From the IMG/VR virus record IMGVR_UViG_3300025525_000043, positions 1-39,448 of that record: a DNA stretch of 39,448 nt. One strand, 5' to 3'. A program made the translations under genes and the position numbers. Under the pieces are notes generated by a model. That model saw only the letters and a list, made by a program, of their open reading frames with translations. It had not been told where the DNA came from and ran no database searches. Positions 24,042-32,466 of the stretch are shown one piece after another. The DNA comes from a virus. Within the stretch, counting starts at the first letter, position 1. Each line of letters opens with the position of its first letter.

Positions 24042-26035
24042 CAGCGCCGCCCGATCCCGCCGGTGCGGCGCTGCACCGGGCGCGGGGCAACAACAGCCTG
24101 CTCAGCTGTAAAGGATTCATTGACAGCTGGCGGCACCAGGGCGGGCGCGGCGATGGTGTCGGCGTCGGCAATAGGGTACGAATGAGATAGCAGATCGCCC
24201 TGGCGCACCTGGCGATCGAGGGCCATCCACCAGGCGTCGGGCTTTCGATGCAGCTCGAGGTGGTGCGCCATGCCGAGGTTGTACACGGTGAGGTCGAACG
24301 CTTCGTTGCGGTCGGCCTTTTTCTTGTGCCACTCGATGACCTTGTAGCCTTTGACGTAGCGCACTTTCTTGTGCTCGGCCACCATCTGCTCGAAGTATTC
24401 GTCAGGCAGTTCCCGGGAATAGTGGATGGCGCCGGGGCCGTCGGTGGTGAGCAGCATGCGGTTGTAGATCCAGTCCTTGGCGGTGTCGGTGCCGATCATC
24501 CAGATTTCGGCGCCGAACTTTTCGATGCGCCCGCGGATGTTGACATCGACCAGGCTGGGCCGGCTGCTGATCACGGGCCGCCCAGCCTTGGACGCGCCCT
24601 TGATAGCCAGCACGCGCTGCTCTTGACCGCCGACGAGACGGCGCTTGCGCTTGCGGCAGAAGTCGTAGACCTCTTGCGTGTGGTGACCGCCGGTGTCGAC
24701 GCCGACGGCGCGGATGACCATCTGCCGCCCGCTGGCGTGGCGGATCGGGGTCTTGAGTATCTGGTCGAGCTCGTCCCACGTGGCTTTTTCGGCGGGGTCA
24801 CCGTCGACGACGTGGTAGTTGACGGTCCACCGTTCCATGCCCTGCGCCCAGCCGATTACCTGCATTTCCAGGCGGTTGCCATGCACGTCAACGGCGGCGG
24901 TGAGCAGCAGCGCGCGTTCCGGCACCACGCCGAGCGGGAAGGATTCGGCCAGCGCCTGCACCTGTTCGGCCTTGAAGCGCTCGGACACGTTGTCCCAGCA
25001 CTGCGCCAGGCGGGTGTTGTAGTACACCTGCATCGGCTCGATGTCGCCACGGTCAAGCGCGGCCTTGGCCTTGGTGTATTGCTTGGCCATGCCGACCCAC
25101 GACACCCAGCCGGGGGGCGCGTAGAAGGCGCTCAGCTCGAAGCTGACGGTCTCGCCATCCCCATCGGCATGCGCACGCCACTCCCCGGCGGCCAGCATCT
25201 CGCCTTTGTACTGCTCATGGATGCCTTCGCCGCAGCCGGGGCAGAGCATCCACGCGGCATCGAAAGCTTCGTCCCAGCGCAGGTTCTCCTGCGCCAGCGT
25301 GTGCATGTGGCCGCAGTGCGGGCAGGCCACGTAGTAGCGGCGCTGATCGCCCAGCTTGAACAGGTCGTCGATGGCGCTGGCCCCCTCCTCCGTCGGCGAG
25401 CTGGTGTAGTAGAACTTGGCATTGCGCCCGAAGGTGCTGGCCCGGGTTTCCGCCAGGTCGATCGGCGAGCCTTCGTCGTCGACCGAAACATCCCAGCGGT
25501 CGATCTCGTCGCCGTAGATGTACCGCGCCGGCACCTCGGCCAGGTTCGCCGCCGAGCCGGCCGTGGTGATGTAGAGCGTGCCGCCGTTGAATTCCTTGGT
25601 GTCGACGGTGTTGCGGCTGTCGCGCGAGCGCGGCGAAGCCACTCGAGCGCGCAGTTCCGGCACCTCGTCGATGGTCTTGCCGATGCGCGACGACACGCGC
25701 TTCGCCAGCTTGTCGGTCGGCAGCAGCACCAGCATGTTGGCCGGCGCCAGGTGGATGTTCGCCCCCACCCAGTTCAGCCCCACCTGCGTCTTGAAAAGCT
25801 GCGACGCCACCTTCGCCACCACCCGCTTCGCCGGGTGCGACGGAGACAAGCAGCGCATCACCTCGCGCGCATACGGCGTCCGGGCCGTCCGGTACTTGCC
25901 CGCCTCCGACCCGTTGCCGCGCGGGATGCGCATGAACTCGTCGGCCCACTCGTCTACCTGCAGCGCGGGGTCAGGCAGCAGCCCCGCCGCGAAGCCGGAC
26001 TGGAACGCCAGGAAGCCGTCGGCCATGTTGCCCAT
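24041..26035 (-). CDS. Terminase large subunit (lambda gpA type)
   Basis: The product is 664 residues. Lambda gpA family features include GLNWVGANIHLAPANMLVLLPTD with adenine-motif-like SQLFKTQ, a Walker B-like region (IYGDEIDRWD), zinc-like CPHCGH and CPGCGEG pairs, and the nuclease-part AAVDVHGNRLEMQVIGW ending ...VDTGGHHTQEVYDFC. It cuts concatemers at cos and drives DNA into the head. The ATG overlaps the small subunit stop as TAATG. Confidence 0.92.
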   Translation of the reverse strand: MGNMADGFLAFQSGFAAGLLPDPALQVDEWADEFMRIPRGNGSEAGKYRTARTPYAREVMRCLSPSHPAKRVVAKVASQLFKTQVGLNWVGANIHLAPANMLVLLPTDKLAKRVSSRIGKTIDEVPELRARVASPRSRDSRNTVDTKEFNGGTLYITTAGSAANLAEVPARYIYGDEIDRWDVSVDDEGSPIDLAETRASTFGRNAKFYYTSSPTEEGASAIDDLFKLGDQRRYYVACPHCGHMHTLAQENLRWDEAFDAAWMLCPGCGEGIHEQYKGEMLAAGEWRAHADGDGETVSFELSAFYAPPGWVSWVGMAKQYTKAKAALDRGDIEPMQVYYNTRLAQCWDNVSERFKAEQVQALAESFPLGVVPERALLLTAAVDVHGNRLEMQVIGWAQGMERWTVNYHVVDGDPAEKATWDELDQILKTPIRHASGRQMVIRAVGVDTGGHHTQEVYDFCRKRKRRLVGGQEQRVLAIKGASKAGRPVISSRPSLVDVNIRGRIEKFGAEIWMIGTDTAKDWIYNRMLLTTDGPGAIHYSRELPDEYFEQMVAEHKKVRYVKGYKVIEWHKKKADRNEAFDLTVYNLGMAHHLELHRKPDAWWMALDRQVRQGDLLSHSYPIADADTIAAPALVPPAVNESFTAEQAVVAPRPVQRRTGGIGRR

Positions 26036-26589
26036 TAGCCCATCGCCCTCGCCAGGTCGTCGGTTGTCATCTTTGCGACGTCATCAAGCACCTGGCGCAG
26101 CGCAGCCGAAAGACGCTGCTCGATCTCCCATGCGTCGGACAGGTGCGACACCTCCGGCGCCAGCTTCGTCGGCACGCCCAGCACCGCGTCGCGCAGCATG
26201 CGACCGATCCGCATGGCCGCCTCCTCCACCCGCTTGCGCTCCACCAGGTCACCTTCCATCTGCCGCCGCTTCATGTCCGCGATCGCCGCTTCCGACTGCT
26301 CACGCAGCGTGCGCGCATCCCAGTACGCCGACCCGTCGCCGCCCTCACCGCCGCTGCCGCCTCCAGCAGCCGGTTGCCCGCGCTCACCCTTCGGCGCATT
26401 GGCCCGCTGCGACTGCAGGGGGTCGGTGTTCTTCGCCCACTGGATGTCCGCCACCTCCGGGTCGATCAGCTTGCGCCCGTTCTCTCCCGGGATCGTCGTG
26501 ATGCGCCCCTTCTCGACGGCCTTCCTGACCGCTTCCTTGCTTACCCCGCGTCGGCGCGAGTATTCGGCCGGCGTAATCAACTCAGGCAT
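26035..26589 (-). CDS. Terminase small subunit (Nu1/DUF1441-like)
   Basis: The product is 184 residues. The N-terminal winged-helix-like block (ITPAEYSRRRGVSKEAVRKAVEKGRI) is typical of Nu1-like small terminases. A Gly-rich linker (GGGSGGEGGDG) leads to a helical C-terminal region (SEAAIADMKRRQMEGDLVERKRVEEAAM) for subunit assembly. A GGAGGGG Shine-Dalgarno precedes the ATG. It should recognise a packaging site just upstream, where a cos candidate is seen. Confidence 0.88.
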   Translation of the reverse strand: MPELITPAEYSRRRGVSKEAVRKAVEKGRITTIPGENGRKLIDPEVADIQWAKNTDPLQSQRANAPKGERGQPAAGGGSGGEGGDGSAYWDARTLREQSEAAIADMKRRQMEGDLVERKRVEEAAMRIGRMLRDAVLGVPTKLAPEVSHLSDAWEIEQRLSAALRQVLDDVAKMTTDDLARAMG

Positions 26590-26754
26590 TCGTCAACCCC
26601 TCCCATGACACCCAAACAGTCAACTCCACCCGGCCCCAGGAACTAGCGAAAACCCGCGGTCGTTTCGCGCCGTGGGTGGATTTGGCCAGGAGGACCCGTG
26701 AACCCAGTGGCCCCCTGCTCGCATGACACATCGATGCGATGGGATCGAGGCTTC
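26590..26754. other. Non-coding gap with a possible cos region
   Basis: The gap between GpZ-like and small terminase genes holds an imperfect palindrome at 26646-26668 (GCGAAA stem, CCGCGG dyad in the middle). Gaps upstream of cos-type terminase genes often carry cos, but I see no family-specific match. Confidence 0.35.
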
Positions 26755-27363
26755 TCACTTGACGTACCCCTTGAGAACCGAGCGCAGTTCGCGTTCGAAG
26801 TTGGCGGGGAACTTGTCGAGCATGACCTGCTTCACAACCTTGTTGACGCGTCGGGTGTTGAACATTTGGCCGATGTCGATGGTGTTGAGCGCCTTGATTG
26901 GCAGTCTATCCTTGCCGGTGCGGATGAACACGGTGCGGCCCTGGTTGCCGACGAATGCTCCCTTGATGGCTTTCTTGCCGCCGCCGCGCTTGATCTGGAA
27001 CTGCAGCTGGCCTGCCAGGTCGGTGCGGCCGCTTCGCTTGCTGCTGGCCTTGCTGACCATTCCCTTGGTGACGAACGCAATGAGGTTCATTGAGCGGCCC
27101 GGGCCCCTCTTGGTGGCTTCCAGGGTGGCGACGAATCGGAACGCACCCCCTCGGGCCGAGGCCTTGTAGACCTTGAGCCTATCCTTTGCCGTGCCCACGC
27201 TTACCCTGAACTCTCGGCTGATCTGACGGGCCATCTGTGTCTTGCCCTGGTCGATGGTCTTGTTGATGGCCCGCACCACGGCCTTGTTGCCCACATCGAG
27301 GGACAGGCGGTCCAGCTTGGCGGCCACTGCCGGGAAGTTGTTGCGTACGCTGATCGTGGTCAT
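26755..27363 (-). CDS. Tail protein, GpZ-like (prophage minor tail protein Z)
   Basis: The product is 202 residues, basic. Segments such as LSLDVGNKAVVRAINKTIDQGKTQMARQISREFRV and RSMNLIAFVTKG, RTVFIRTGKDRLPIKALNTIDIGQMF match lambda gpZ-like (PF06763) minor tail proteins, which act in head-tail joining or tail completion. Here the gene lies upstream of the terminase instead of among the tail genes. It overlaps the next gene upstream by ATGA. Confidence 0.78.
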   Translation of the reverse strand: MTTISVRNNFPAVAAKLDRLSLDVGNKAVVRAINKTIDQGKTQMARQISREFRVSVGTAKDRLKVYKASARGGAFRFVATLEATKRGPGRSMNLIAFVTKGMVSKASSKRSGRTDLAGQLQFQIKRGGGKKAIKGAFVGNQGRTVFIRTGKDRLPIKALNTIDIGQMFNTRRVNKVVKQVMLDKFPANFERELRSVLKGYVK

Positions 27364-27626
27364 GCCGCCTTCCTTTCGGCTGCGGAGATTGCACGCATGC
27401 GCGACTCGGCATCGCGCACGGTGGATTCGAAGCGGCGAATGCCTTCCGCCCGGGTGGCCAGCCAGGCAGCCCAGCAGGCGATCAGCTCGGCATCCTTGCG
27501 CTCGACCACCAGGCGCACGCCACGGTCTGCCTCAGCCAGCTCGGCTTCGGTCCAGCCGTCGACATCCTTCCACTGGCGGCGCACCAGGATGTAATCCGCG
27601 CGCATCGTGTCCAGATCAGCTTTCAT
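27360..27626 (-). CDS. Small helical hypothetical protein (88 aa)
   Basis: The product is 88 residues, predicted helical (MKADLDTMRADYILVRRQWKDVDGWTEAELAEAD...). It overlaps both neighbours by ATGA, supporting a real gene in the leftward operon. No motif is recognised; position before the GpZ-like gene suggests a phage late gene. Confidence 0.6.
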   Translation of the reverse strand: MKADLDTMRADYILVRRQWKDVDGWTEAELAEADRGVRLVVERKDAELIACWAAWLATRAEGIRRFESTVRDAESRMRAISAAERKAA

Positions 27627-27823
27627 AGATCGAGCTCCAACAGGTCGGATATATCGGGACCAGGCGAGGCATCGTCGGCATGGATCGAATCGGGATCAAT
27701 GCGGGCCTGCTCGGTGAGGCGGATGCGATAGGCCCAGTAGGCAACGTCCCGCAGGCGGCTTGCCAGCGTCAGGGCGCGCTTGTTGATGGCTGAGCGCTGT
27801 GCTCGGGTGAGTTTTTCGGGCAT
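27623..27823 (-). CDS. Small basic hypothetical protein (66 aa)
   Basis: The ATG at 27823 has AAAGGA upstream at 6 nt; the longer frame extends into the repeat array and is less likely. The product begins MPEKLTRAQRSAINKRALTL and ends with an acidic tail (PDISDLLELDL). It overlaps the next gene by ATGA. No family recognised. Confidence 0.6.
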   Translation of the reverse strand: MPEKLTRAQRSAINKRALTLASRLRDVAYWAYRIRLTEQARIDPDSIHADDASPGPDISDLLELDL

Positions 27824-27842
27824 CACAGATCCTTTCCAGCAG

Positions 27843-28100
27843 AGGTTAGGAAGGTTGGGCAGAGGTTGGGAAGGCTGGAATGCCCGTAAACAGGGCGTCT
27901 TCCTAACCTTCCTAACCTTCCTAACCTGAAATGAGGTGTTGTATGTGTAGCGTGTGTTACGCACGCGCGTATACGTGCGTGCATGGCACGCGCTACACAT
28001 AAGGGAAAGCAAAACAGGTTGGGAAGGTTGGGAAGGTTAGGAACCCCCTTTATCCATGCGGGTTGCAGGCTTCCCAACCTGCTCCCAACCTTCCTAACCT
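27843..28100. repeat. Iteron-rich candidate origin region
   Basis: A 9-bp unit AGGTTRGGA occurs in four groups: forward at 27843-27860 and 27863-27880 (one unit degenerate), reverse at 27901-27927 (three tandem), forward at 28016-28042 (three tandem), reverse at 28072-28100 (three). Between the two reverse/forward groups lies a large imperfect palindrome (TGTGTAGCG ... CGCTACACA, about 27943-28000) with an inner ACGCACG/CGTGCGT dyad. It sits right after the primase-helicase gene (28106-30295). Phage origins often have iterons next to the replication gene, so an origin is a good guess. RNA hairpins of this symmetrical array may also affect leftward transcription. Confidence 0.75.
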
Positions 28101-28105
28101 CGGGG

Positions 28106-30295
28106 CTAGAATGGTGCGCCATCGCGCCCCCCTTCTCCGGGTTGAACGCCACCTACGCGCGCGGTTTCCCTTGCCGGTGGCGTGTACCAATAACGGACCA
28201 TGCCGTTACGCTTTTCGATGCGCCCACAGCCAAGCTTGCGCAGGGCGATGCCGATGCGCGTCTGCATGTCTCGGGTGAGCTTGCTGGCGTCCATTTTGAG
28301 CCCCTCGAAGGCCGCCATAGCCGCCGAAAATGGCTTGGGATGCATTGCCGTGTCGTACTGGTCGAAGACCCAATCGTGCAGCGCGTCGACCAGCGATTCT
28401 CCTTGCTCGCGCTTCAGCTGCTCGGGGTCGAAATAAATGCGCTGCTCTTCCCCGGTCGGGTAAAAGCGCTCATCCTGCTGGAAGCGCACGAATGCCTCGG
28501 CGAACAACTGGTCGCGCACCTTGGCCAAGCCGGAAAGATCGATGTCTCCCACCTCGATCGGCCAAAAACGCCGGCCTCCGGTTGGGTCTTTGTTCCACTC
28601 CCACTCATTGGTGGAACCGGCGAACACCCCCTGGCGCGGCACCTTGATCTGGCGCCGGCCGTACACCGGGCGATATTCATCCACCTGGCGCGACAAAAAC
28701 GACTTCTGTTTGAGCGATTCAGTGCGGGCCAGCGATCCCAGCTCGGGGAACTCATACAGCCACTTGCCCTGCAGCGCAGCCATCGAATCCTTGTTGTGCA
28801 GATCGATGTCCGTATCGCCGAACCACTCCCCGCCCAGGATCGACAGCGCAGTCGACTTGCCGCGCCCCTGGATGCCCTCGAACACCAGGCAGTAATCAAA
28901 CTTCACCCCGGGGCGCATCACCCGCGCGATCATCCCCAGCAGGAACCATGCGGACACCCGCATCGTGTAGTCGGTGCGCGGCACCCCCATGTAGTCGTCC
29001 AGCCAGTGATCGATGCGCGCGACACCGTCCCACTTCAACGACCGCAGCCAGTCGCGCACCGGGTGGAACGCAGCCGCACGCCCCAGCACCTCGATCGCCT
29101 CGGCCACCACCATCGAAGACGGCGTAAAGCGGTATTTGCGCGACAGCCACATCGCCGTGCGGCTGTCGTCAGTGCCGTCCCACTCGCCCGCGGCACCACC
29201 CTGGTAAGGAGGCGCGGCGCGCTTCACAGTGCGCTGGGCGAACTCATCGAACGCCACCACCCCCAGCCATGCCTCATCGTTCAGCAGAATGTCGTACACG
29301 TTCGCCAGGCACGTCTTCAGGTCACCCTTGTCGTAAAGCAGCTTCTTGCGCCAGTCCGGCATATCGTCGGGCAGCGAAGAAGGCTTGCCCCCCCCACCCG
29401 GCTGCGCACGCACCCGTGCTGCTTTCGCCGCCTTGGGGGGTTGCCAGCCGGCATCCATCGCCAGCTTGAAAATCGTCGCGCCCGTTACGCCCTTGCCCGG
29501 CTCAAAGCTCTTCCAGTGCGTCGCCACCTGGCCGCTGCCCGGATACTTTGAAGACTTGGCCGACCACGCATCGAACACATCGAACGCGCCCGTGCCCAGC
29601 TCCGAGCAGATCGCCATCCCAATGTGTATCCAGTCGTCGTAGCCGCACTCCGGCGAGATGAACGCCAATGCGCTCTCAACCTTCGCGCGGCCCTCCAGGG
29701 CAGGCGCAGGGGCCGAGGATAGTTTCCCGGTGGCTGCGAGCTTCTTCCCGCTGTCCACCGTCGCCTTCAGGCGTTTGAGCACCTTATCCGGCAGCGGGCT
29801 CACATCACCTGGCGTGGCCGGATAGCGCTTGCCCGTAAAGGTGAAGAACTGACGGCCGCAGAACACCTCCACGCCCACCTCGTTCGACTTGAACGTCTCC
29901 GTCTCGCCCGAGCAGATGATGTGCACCCCCTTGCCGCTGGGGGAGAATTCCGTGTAGCTGTTGCAGTTGGCGACGATCGCCGCCCCTCGCTCGGTCATCA
30001 GCCCGGTGGCCGGATCGAACATCCCGTCGAGGTCAACCCCGATCAGCCCGTCGCCGGGAAGGAAGGCAAAGCCCACCCCCGTCCAGCGAGTGCCTGCCTT
30101 CTCCACCGCTGCGCGCGCCGTGGATAGGTCCACCAGGGCTGCGCGATCGGCGTCCGACCCCTGCTCACCCGTCCGACGCCCGCCCGCCGCGTAATACGGC
30201 ACCTTGCGCGGCTTCTTGTCGCCAGGCTTCGACTCGAAGCGCCACACCAGCCACTGCGCTCGCGCAGCCAGCGAGGGGGGGATCGCATCGAACAT
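28106..30295 (-). CDS. Primase-helicase replication protein (bifunctional primase + VirE/D5-like helicase)
   Basis: The product is 729 residues from the ATG at 30295, which overlaps the upstream stop (TGATG). The N-terminal 250 residues resemble a DNA primase/polymerase domain (PPSLAARAQWLVWRFE...GVGFAFLPGDGLIGVDLDG, GKGVHIICSG). A C-terminal helicase region has VWarned Walker A GIQGRGKST (about residue 485) with the Walker B-like EFPELGS... and GDTDIDL, typical of virulence-associated E or D5-like replicative helicases. It should start replication at the adjacent iteron region. Confidence 0.86.
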   Translation of the reverse strand: MFDAIPPSLAARAQWLVWRFESKPGDKKPRKVPYYAAGGRRTGEQGSDADRAALVDLSTARAAVEKAGTRWTGVGFAFLPGDGLIGVDLDGMFDPATGLMTERGAAIVANCNSYTEFSPSGKGVHIICSGETETFKSNEVGVEVFCGRQFFTFTGKRYPATPGDVSPLPDKVLKRLKATVDSGKKLAATGKLSSAPAPALEGRAKVESALAFISPECGYDDWIHIGMAICSELGTGAFDVFDAWSAKSSKYPGSGQVATHWKSFEPGKGVTGATIFKLAMDAGWQPPKAAKAARVRAQPGGGGKPSSLPDDMPDWRKKLLYDKGDLKTCLANVYDILLNDEAWLGVVAFDEFAQRTVKRAAPPYQGGAAGEWDGTDDSRTAMWLSRKYRFTPSSMVVAEAIEVLGRAAAFHPVRDWLRSLKWDGVARIDHWLDDYMGVPRTDYTMRVSAWFLLGMIARVMRPGVKFDYCLVFEGIQGRGKSTALSILGGEWFGDTDIDLHNKDSMAALQGKWLYEFPELGSLARTESLKQKSFLSRQVDEYRPVYGRRQIKVPRQGVFAGSTNEWEWNKDPTGGRRFWPIEVGDIDLSGLAKVRDQLFAEAFVRFQQDERFYPTGEEQRIYFDPEQLKREQGESLVDALHDWVFDQYDTAMHPKPFSAAMAAFEGLKMDASKLTRDMQTRIGIALRKLGCGRIEKRNGMVRYWYTPPARETARVGGVQPGEGGRDGAPF

Positions 30296-30498
30296 CACTG
30301 CGTCTGTATCAATCTTGTCCTGCACGCCATCCCCTCGGCCGTTGCCGGCTCGTTTGTGTTCTGATTCCCGGTTGCCAACAGCGCGCGCGCCTCGGCAAAC
30401 CAAACGTCAGCCGCCTTGGGCCGACGCGGAATAACATAAGCCAGCGCCCACATACGGCGCAGGTGCGGATTGGTGATCACAGACTGACGACGGCTCAA
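30295..30498 (-). CDS. Small hypothetical early protein (67 aa)
   Basis: The product is 67 residues (MSRRQSVITNPHLRRMWALAYV...). It overlaps both neighbours by 3-4 nt in the leftward early operon. Basic and helical N-terminal half, no motif recognised. Coupled translation suggests a replication accessory gene, but this is only context. Confidence 0.6.
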   Translation of the reverse strand: MSRRQSVITNPHLRRMWALAYVIPRRPKAADVWFAEARALLATGNQNTNEPATAEGMACRTRLIQTQ

Positions 30499-30896
30499 GA
30501 CACCGCCTTCAGGTTCGCCCGCGATTCCAGAGACTCGATGCGCAGCGCCATGCGCTCCATCACCGCAGCCGCCTCGATAAATTTGCGCTTCAGCTCAGCC
30601 GCCTCATCCAGCGGCTCCACCGGCGTTGCCTGGTAGCCAATCTCGGCGGCCAGCCAACCCATCGCCGTGTGATCGCCCACCCCGCGTGCGGCACGCAGCA
30701 GCGCCACCACCTGGTGCGGGTGAAAACTGTGCGGGCGGTCTGGGTTCAGGCAGTCCGACACCCATTGGGCCAGCCGGTCCACCGTCATATCGTTGCCGCG
30801 CAGCAGCGGCCCCACCTTTTTCGGCCCACCCAACACGCTGACCACATAGCGCAGCGCATCGTCCACATCATCAAAAAACAGCGGCGTCTGGTTCAC
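30495..30896 (-). CDS. CII-family (CP76) phage regulatory protein
   Basis: From a GTG at 30896 with AGGGGG upstream the product is 133 residues. The helical core DDALRYVVSVLGGPKKVGPLLRGNDMTVDRLAQWVSDCLNPDRPHSFHPHQVVALLRAARG fits the phage regulatory CII/CP76 family (DNA-binding, four-helix). A longer frame upstream is possible but lacks a better start. It is the first gene after the cro-like terminator at 30993. Confidence 0.8.
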   Translation of the reverse strand: MNQTPLFFDDVDDALRYVVSVLGGPKKVGPLLRGNDMTVDRLAQWVSDCLNPDRPHSFHPHQVVALLRAARGVGDHTAMGWLAAEIGYQATPVEPLDEAAELKRKFIEAAAVMERMALRIESLESRANLKAVS

Positions 30897-30992
30897 TTGC
30901 GACCCCCTGCGAAAATCACGCAAAGCCACGCATAGGCCTTGCGCGGACAAAAAAATAGAGTGGGACCCATGGATTCCACTCGCACAATTCAG

Positions 30993-31022
30993 AAAAAAAG
31001 CCCCGGCCTGGAAAGCGCCGGG
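30993..31022 (-). terminator. Rho-independent terminator after the Cro-like gene
   Basis: On the reverse strand CCCGGC-(9 nt)-GCCGGG is followed by a T-run. It separates the cro-like gene from the CII-like gene, so the leftward early transcript must pass it by readthrough or antitermination. Confidence 0.8.
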
Positions 31023-31109
31023 AAAGGAAGGGAGGAGACAGCCATGCGAGGCTGCGCGGCAGATTTTTTAATCCCGCCATCTGCCAGGGCTGGAAAGTTG
31101 AATTCGGGA

Positions 31110-31355
31110 TCATGCGGCGCGCACCACCGGGTCACACGGCCGGCGCAACTCATCGGGCAGCGCGTCGCACGGGTGCGGGTAGAGATCAGGACGCAGCTGA
31201 TGCGGGGTAACCTGCCATCCGGCCAGGGTGCAAACCGCGAGCACGCGATCGGACGGCACAATCTGCCACTGTGAAACAGCCCCGCGACTCAGGCCGAGTG
31301 CTTTCGATAGCGCAACGACCCCGCCCGCCTTTTTCGCAACGTCTTTAATGTCCAT
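31110..31355 (-). CDS. Cro/YdaS-like DNA-binding repressor
   Basis: The product is 81 residues with an HTH in the N-terminal half (VAKKAGGVVALSKALGLSRGAVSQW), matching YdaS/Cro-type regulators of lambdoid phages. Its start is 15 nt from the divergent promoter region. It is the leftward partner of the CI-like gene and probably tunes the lysis/lysogeny switch. Confidence 0.83.
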   Translation of the reverse strand: MDIKDVAKKAGGVVALSKALGLSRGAVSQWQIVPSDRVLAVCTLAGWQVTPHQLRPDLYPHPCDALPDELRRPCDPVVRAA

Positions 31356-31361
31356 CCGGGT

Positions 31362-31391
31362 AGTCTAGTCATGCTATACACGCAAAGTCAA
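31362..31391 (-). promoter_or_regulatory. Cro-like gene promoter and operator
   Basis: On the reverse strand TTGACT (31391-31386) and TAGACT (31367-31362) are spaced by 18 bp. GTATAG-N5-CTAGAC overlaps the spacer and -10. A GTCTAG dyad half also lies upstream, at about 31398-31403. About 45 bp of this region are closely similar to the promoter region at 32868. Confidence 0.72.
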
Positions 31392-31436
31392 GTGCTTCTA
31401 GACCATTATGGTTTAGGTTTGCTGTACGCTTCCCTT

Positions 31437-31787
31437 ATGAGCATTGGGGCTAGACTTCGACAACTACGCACTTCGCACTCCATGAACCAGGAGCAGCTCG
31501 GCGAACTGTGCGGCGGAGTTACAAAGGGCATGGTCTCCCAGTGGGAGCTGGATATTGTCACTCCGCCAACGGATCGCCTGCTTGAACTACACAAGCACTT
31601 GTCTTTCTCCTTCGACTGGTTGCTGAACGGCGGGACCGTGTACAGCACCAGCAACCCTAAGATCGGGGCCGCCATGACGGTCATGGAACAAAGCGCGGAT
31701 TACGTTCAGGAGGCCGCCGTCAAGGCGGTACTTACGACTTGTGAACTCGCCGCGCGAGCCAAGGCCAACGGCAGCACACACGGCTAG
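31437..31787 (+). CDS. CI-like repressor (short, no peptidase domain)
   Basis: From the ATG at 31437 the product is 116 residues. An XRE-type HTH (MSIGARLRQLRTSHSMNQEQLGELCG...MVSQWELDIVTPP) is followed by a short tail ending KANGSTHG. No S24 autoprotease domain is present, so induction would not follow the classic RecA-triggered self-cleavage. An upstream ATG (22 codons) is possible, but it lies in the operator region. It is divergent to the cro-like gene. Confidence 0.82.
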   Translation: MSIGARLRQLRTSHSMNQEQLGELCGGVTKGMVSQWELDIVTPPTDRLLELHKHLSFSFDWLLNGGTVYSTSNPKIGAAMTVMEQSADYVQEAAVKAVLTTCELAARAKANGSTHG

Positions 31788-31847
31788 GGTGCTGCGACTG
31801 GCGATCCAGCTAGAATTCAAGTTCGAATAACAAAAGAGGAATCGGCC

Positions 31848-32177
31848 ATGACGGGAAACACAAAGGGGCCAGACGAAAAACACTGCCATGAGTGCGGTGA
31901 GATCATTCGAGCCAAAGCCGAAATATGCCCCAAGTGCGGAGTCCGGCAACCCGCGATGATGGGCGTGCAGTCCGGGATACCCAACCAGCGCCGCTGCACC
32001 GCGTGCGGATTCACAGGCCAAATGAAGACCTGGCTGCGCAACTACAACGGCCCGCAGTTCATCGCCATCCTGCTGTTGCTACTTTGGGTCATCCCCGGCC
32101 TGATCTTCATCGCTTGGGGGTGGGGTAAGTACAAATGCCCGAGCTGCGGAAAAGTCGCCGAGAACACGCCCGCATGA
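31848..32177 (+). CDS. Zinc-ribbon membrane protein
   Basis: The product is 109 residues. Three CxxC-type pairs are seen: CHECGE and CPKCG at the N-terminus, CTACG in the middle and CPSCGK near the end. A strong hydrophobic segment (FIAILLLLLWVIPGLIFIAW) spans the membrane. An AAGAGGA Shine-Dalgarno precedes the ATG. It is next to the CI-like gene and lysogenic expression is possible, so a superinfection-related role is conceivable but not shown. Confidence 0.7.
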   Translation: MTGNTKGPDEKHCHECGEIIRAKAEICPKCGVRQPAMMGVQSGIPNQRRCTACGFTGQMKTWLRNYNGPQFIAILLLLLWVIPGLIFIAWGWGKYKCPSCGKVAENTPA

Positions 32178-32458
32178 AAATGGTGCGCCTTATTGCCATT
32201 GCCCTGGTTGCTGTCGCGCTCAGCGCTTGCGCAGGCACCGCATTCAAGTGGGATTCAGCGCGGCAGATCAAAACCGGCATGAACGAACAGGAAGTCACCG
32301 CGCTTATGGGGCCACCCTATCTGGTGCAGAGCAAACGTGACGGGGTGATCTGGGTGTGGAGCTACGCCGACGCCTTTGCCGGCGCAAAAACCGTGTCCGT
32401 CGTGTTTGTCGACGGCAAGGTGTCCGAGCCTCCCCCCATCCCCGCCTCATTCAGATAG
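32174..32458 (+). CDS. BamE/SmpA-like lipoprotein
   Basis: From the ATG at 32174, which overlaps the previous stop (ATGA), the product is 94 residues. It has a signal peptide with lipobox LSAC near residue 17 and a BamE/SmpA/OmlA-like core (IKTGMNEQEVTALMGPPYLV...WVWSYAD). The family normally assists outer-membrane protein assembly; here it may be a phage moron modifying the cell envelope. It precedes the small gene at 32467. Confidence 0.75.
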   Translation: MKMVRLIAIALVAVALSACAGTAFKWDSARQIKTGMNEQEVTALMGPPYLVQSKRDGVIWVWSYADAFAGAKTVSVVFVDGKVSEPPPIPASFR

Positions 32459-32466
32459 GCGACGCC

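Noticed and set aside
27843-28100. CRISPR array
   Set aside because: Repeat units are only 9 bp, tandem without unique spacers, and occur in both orientations; no cas genes are present.
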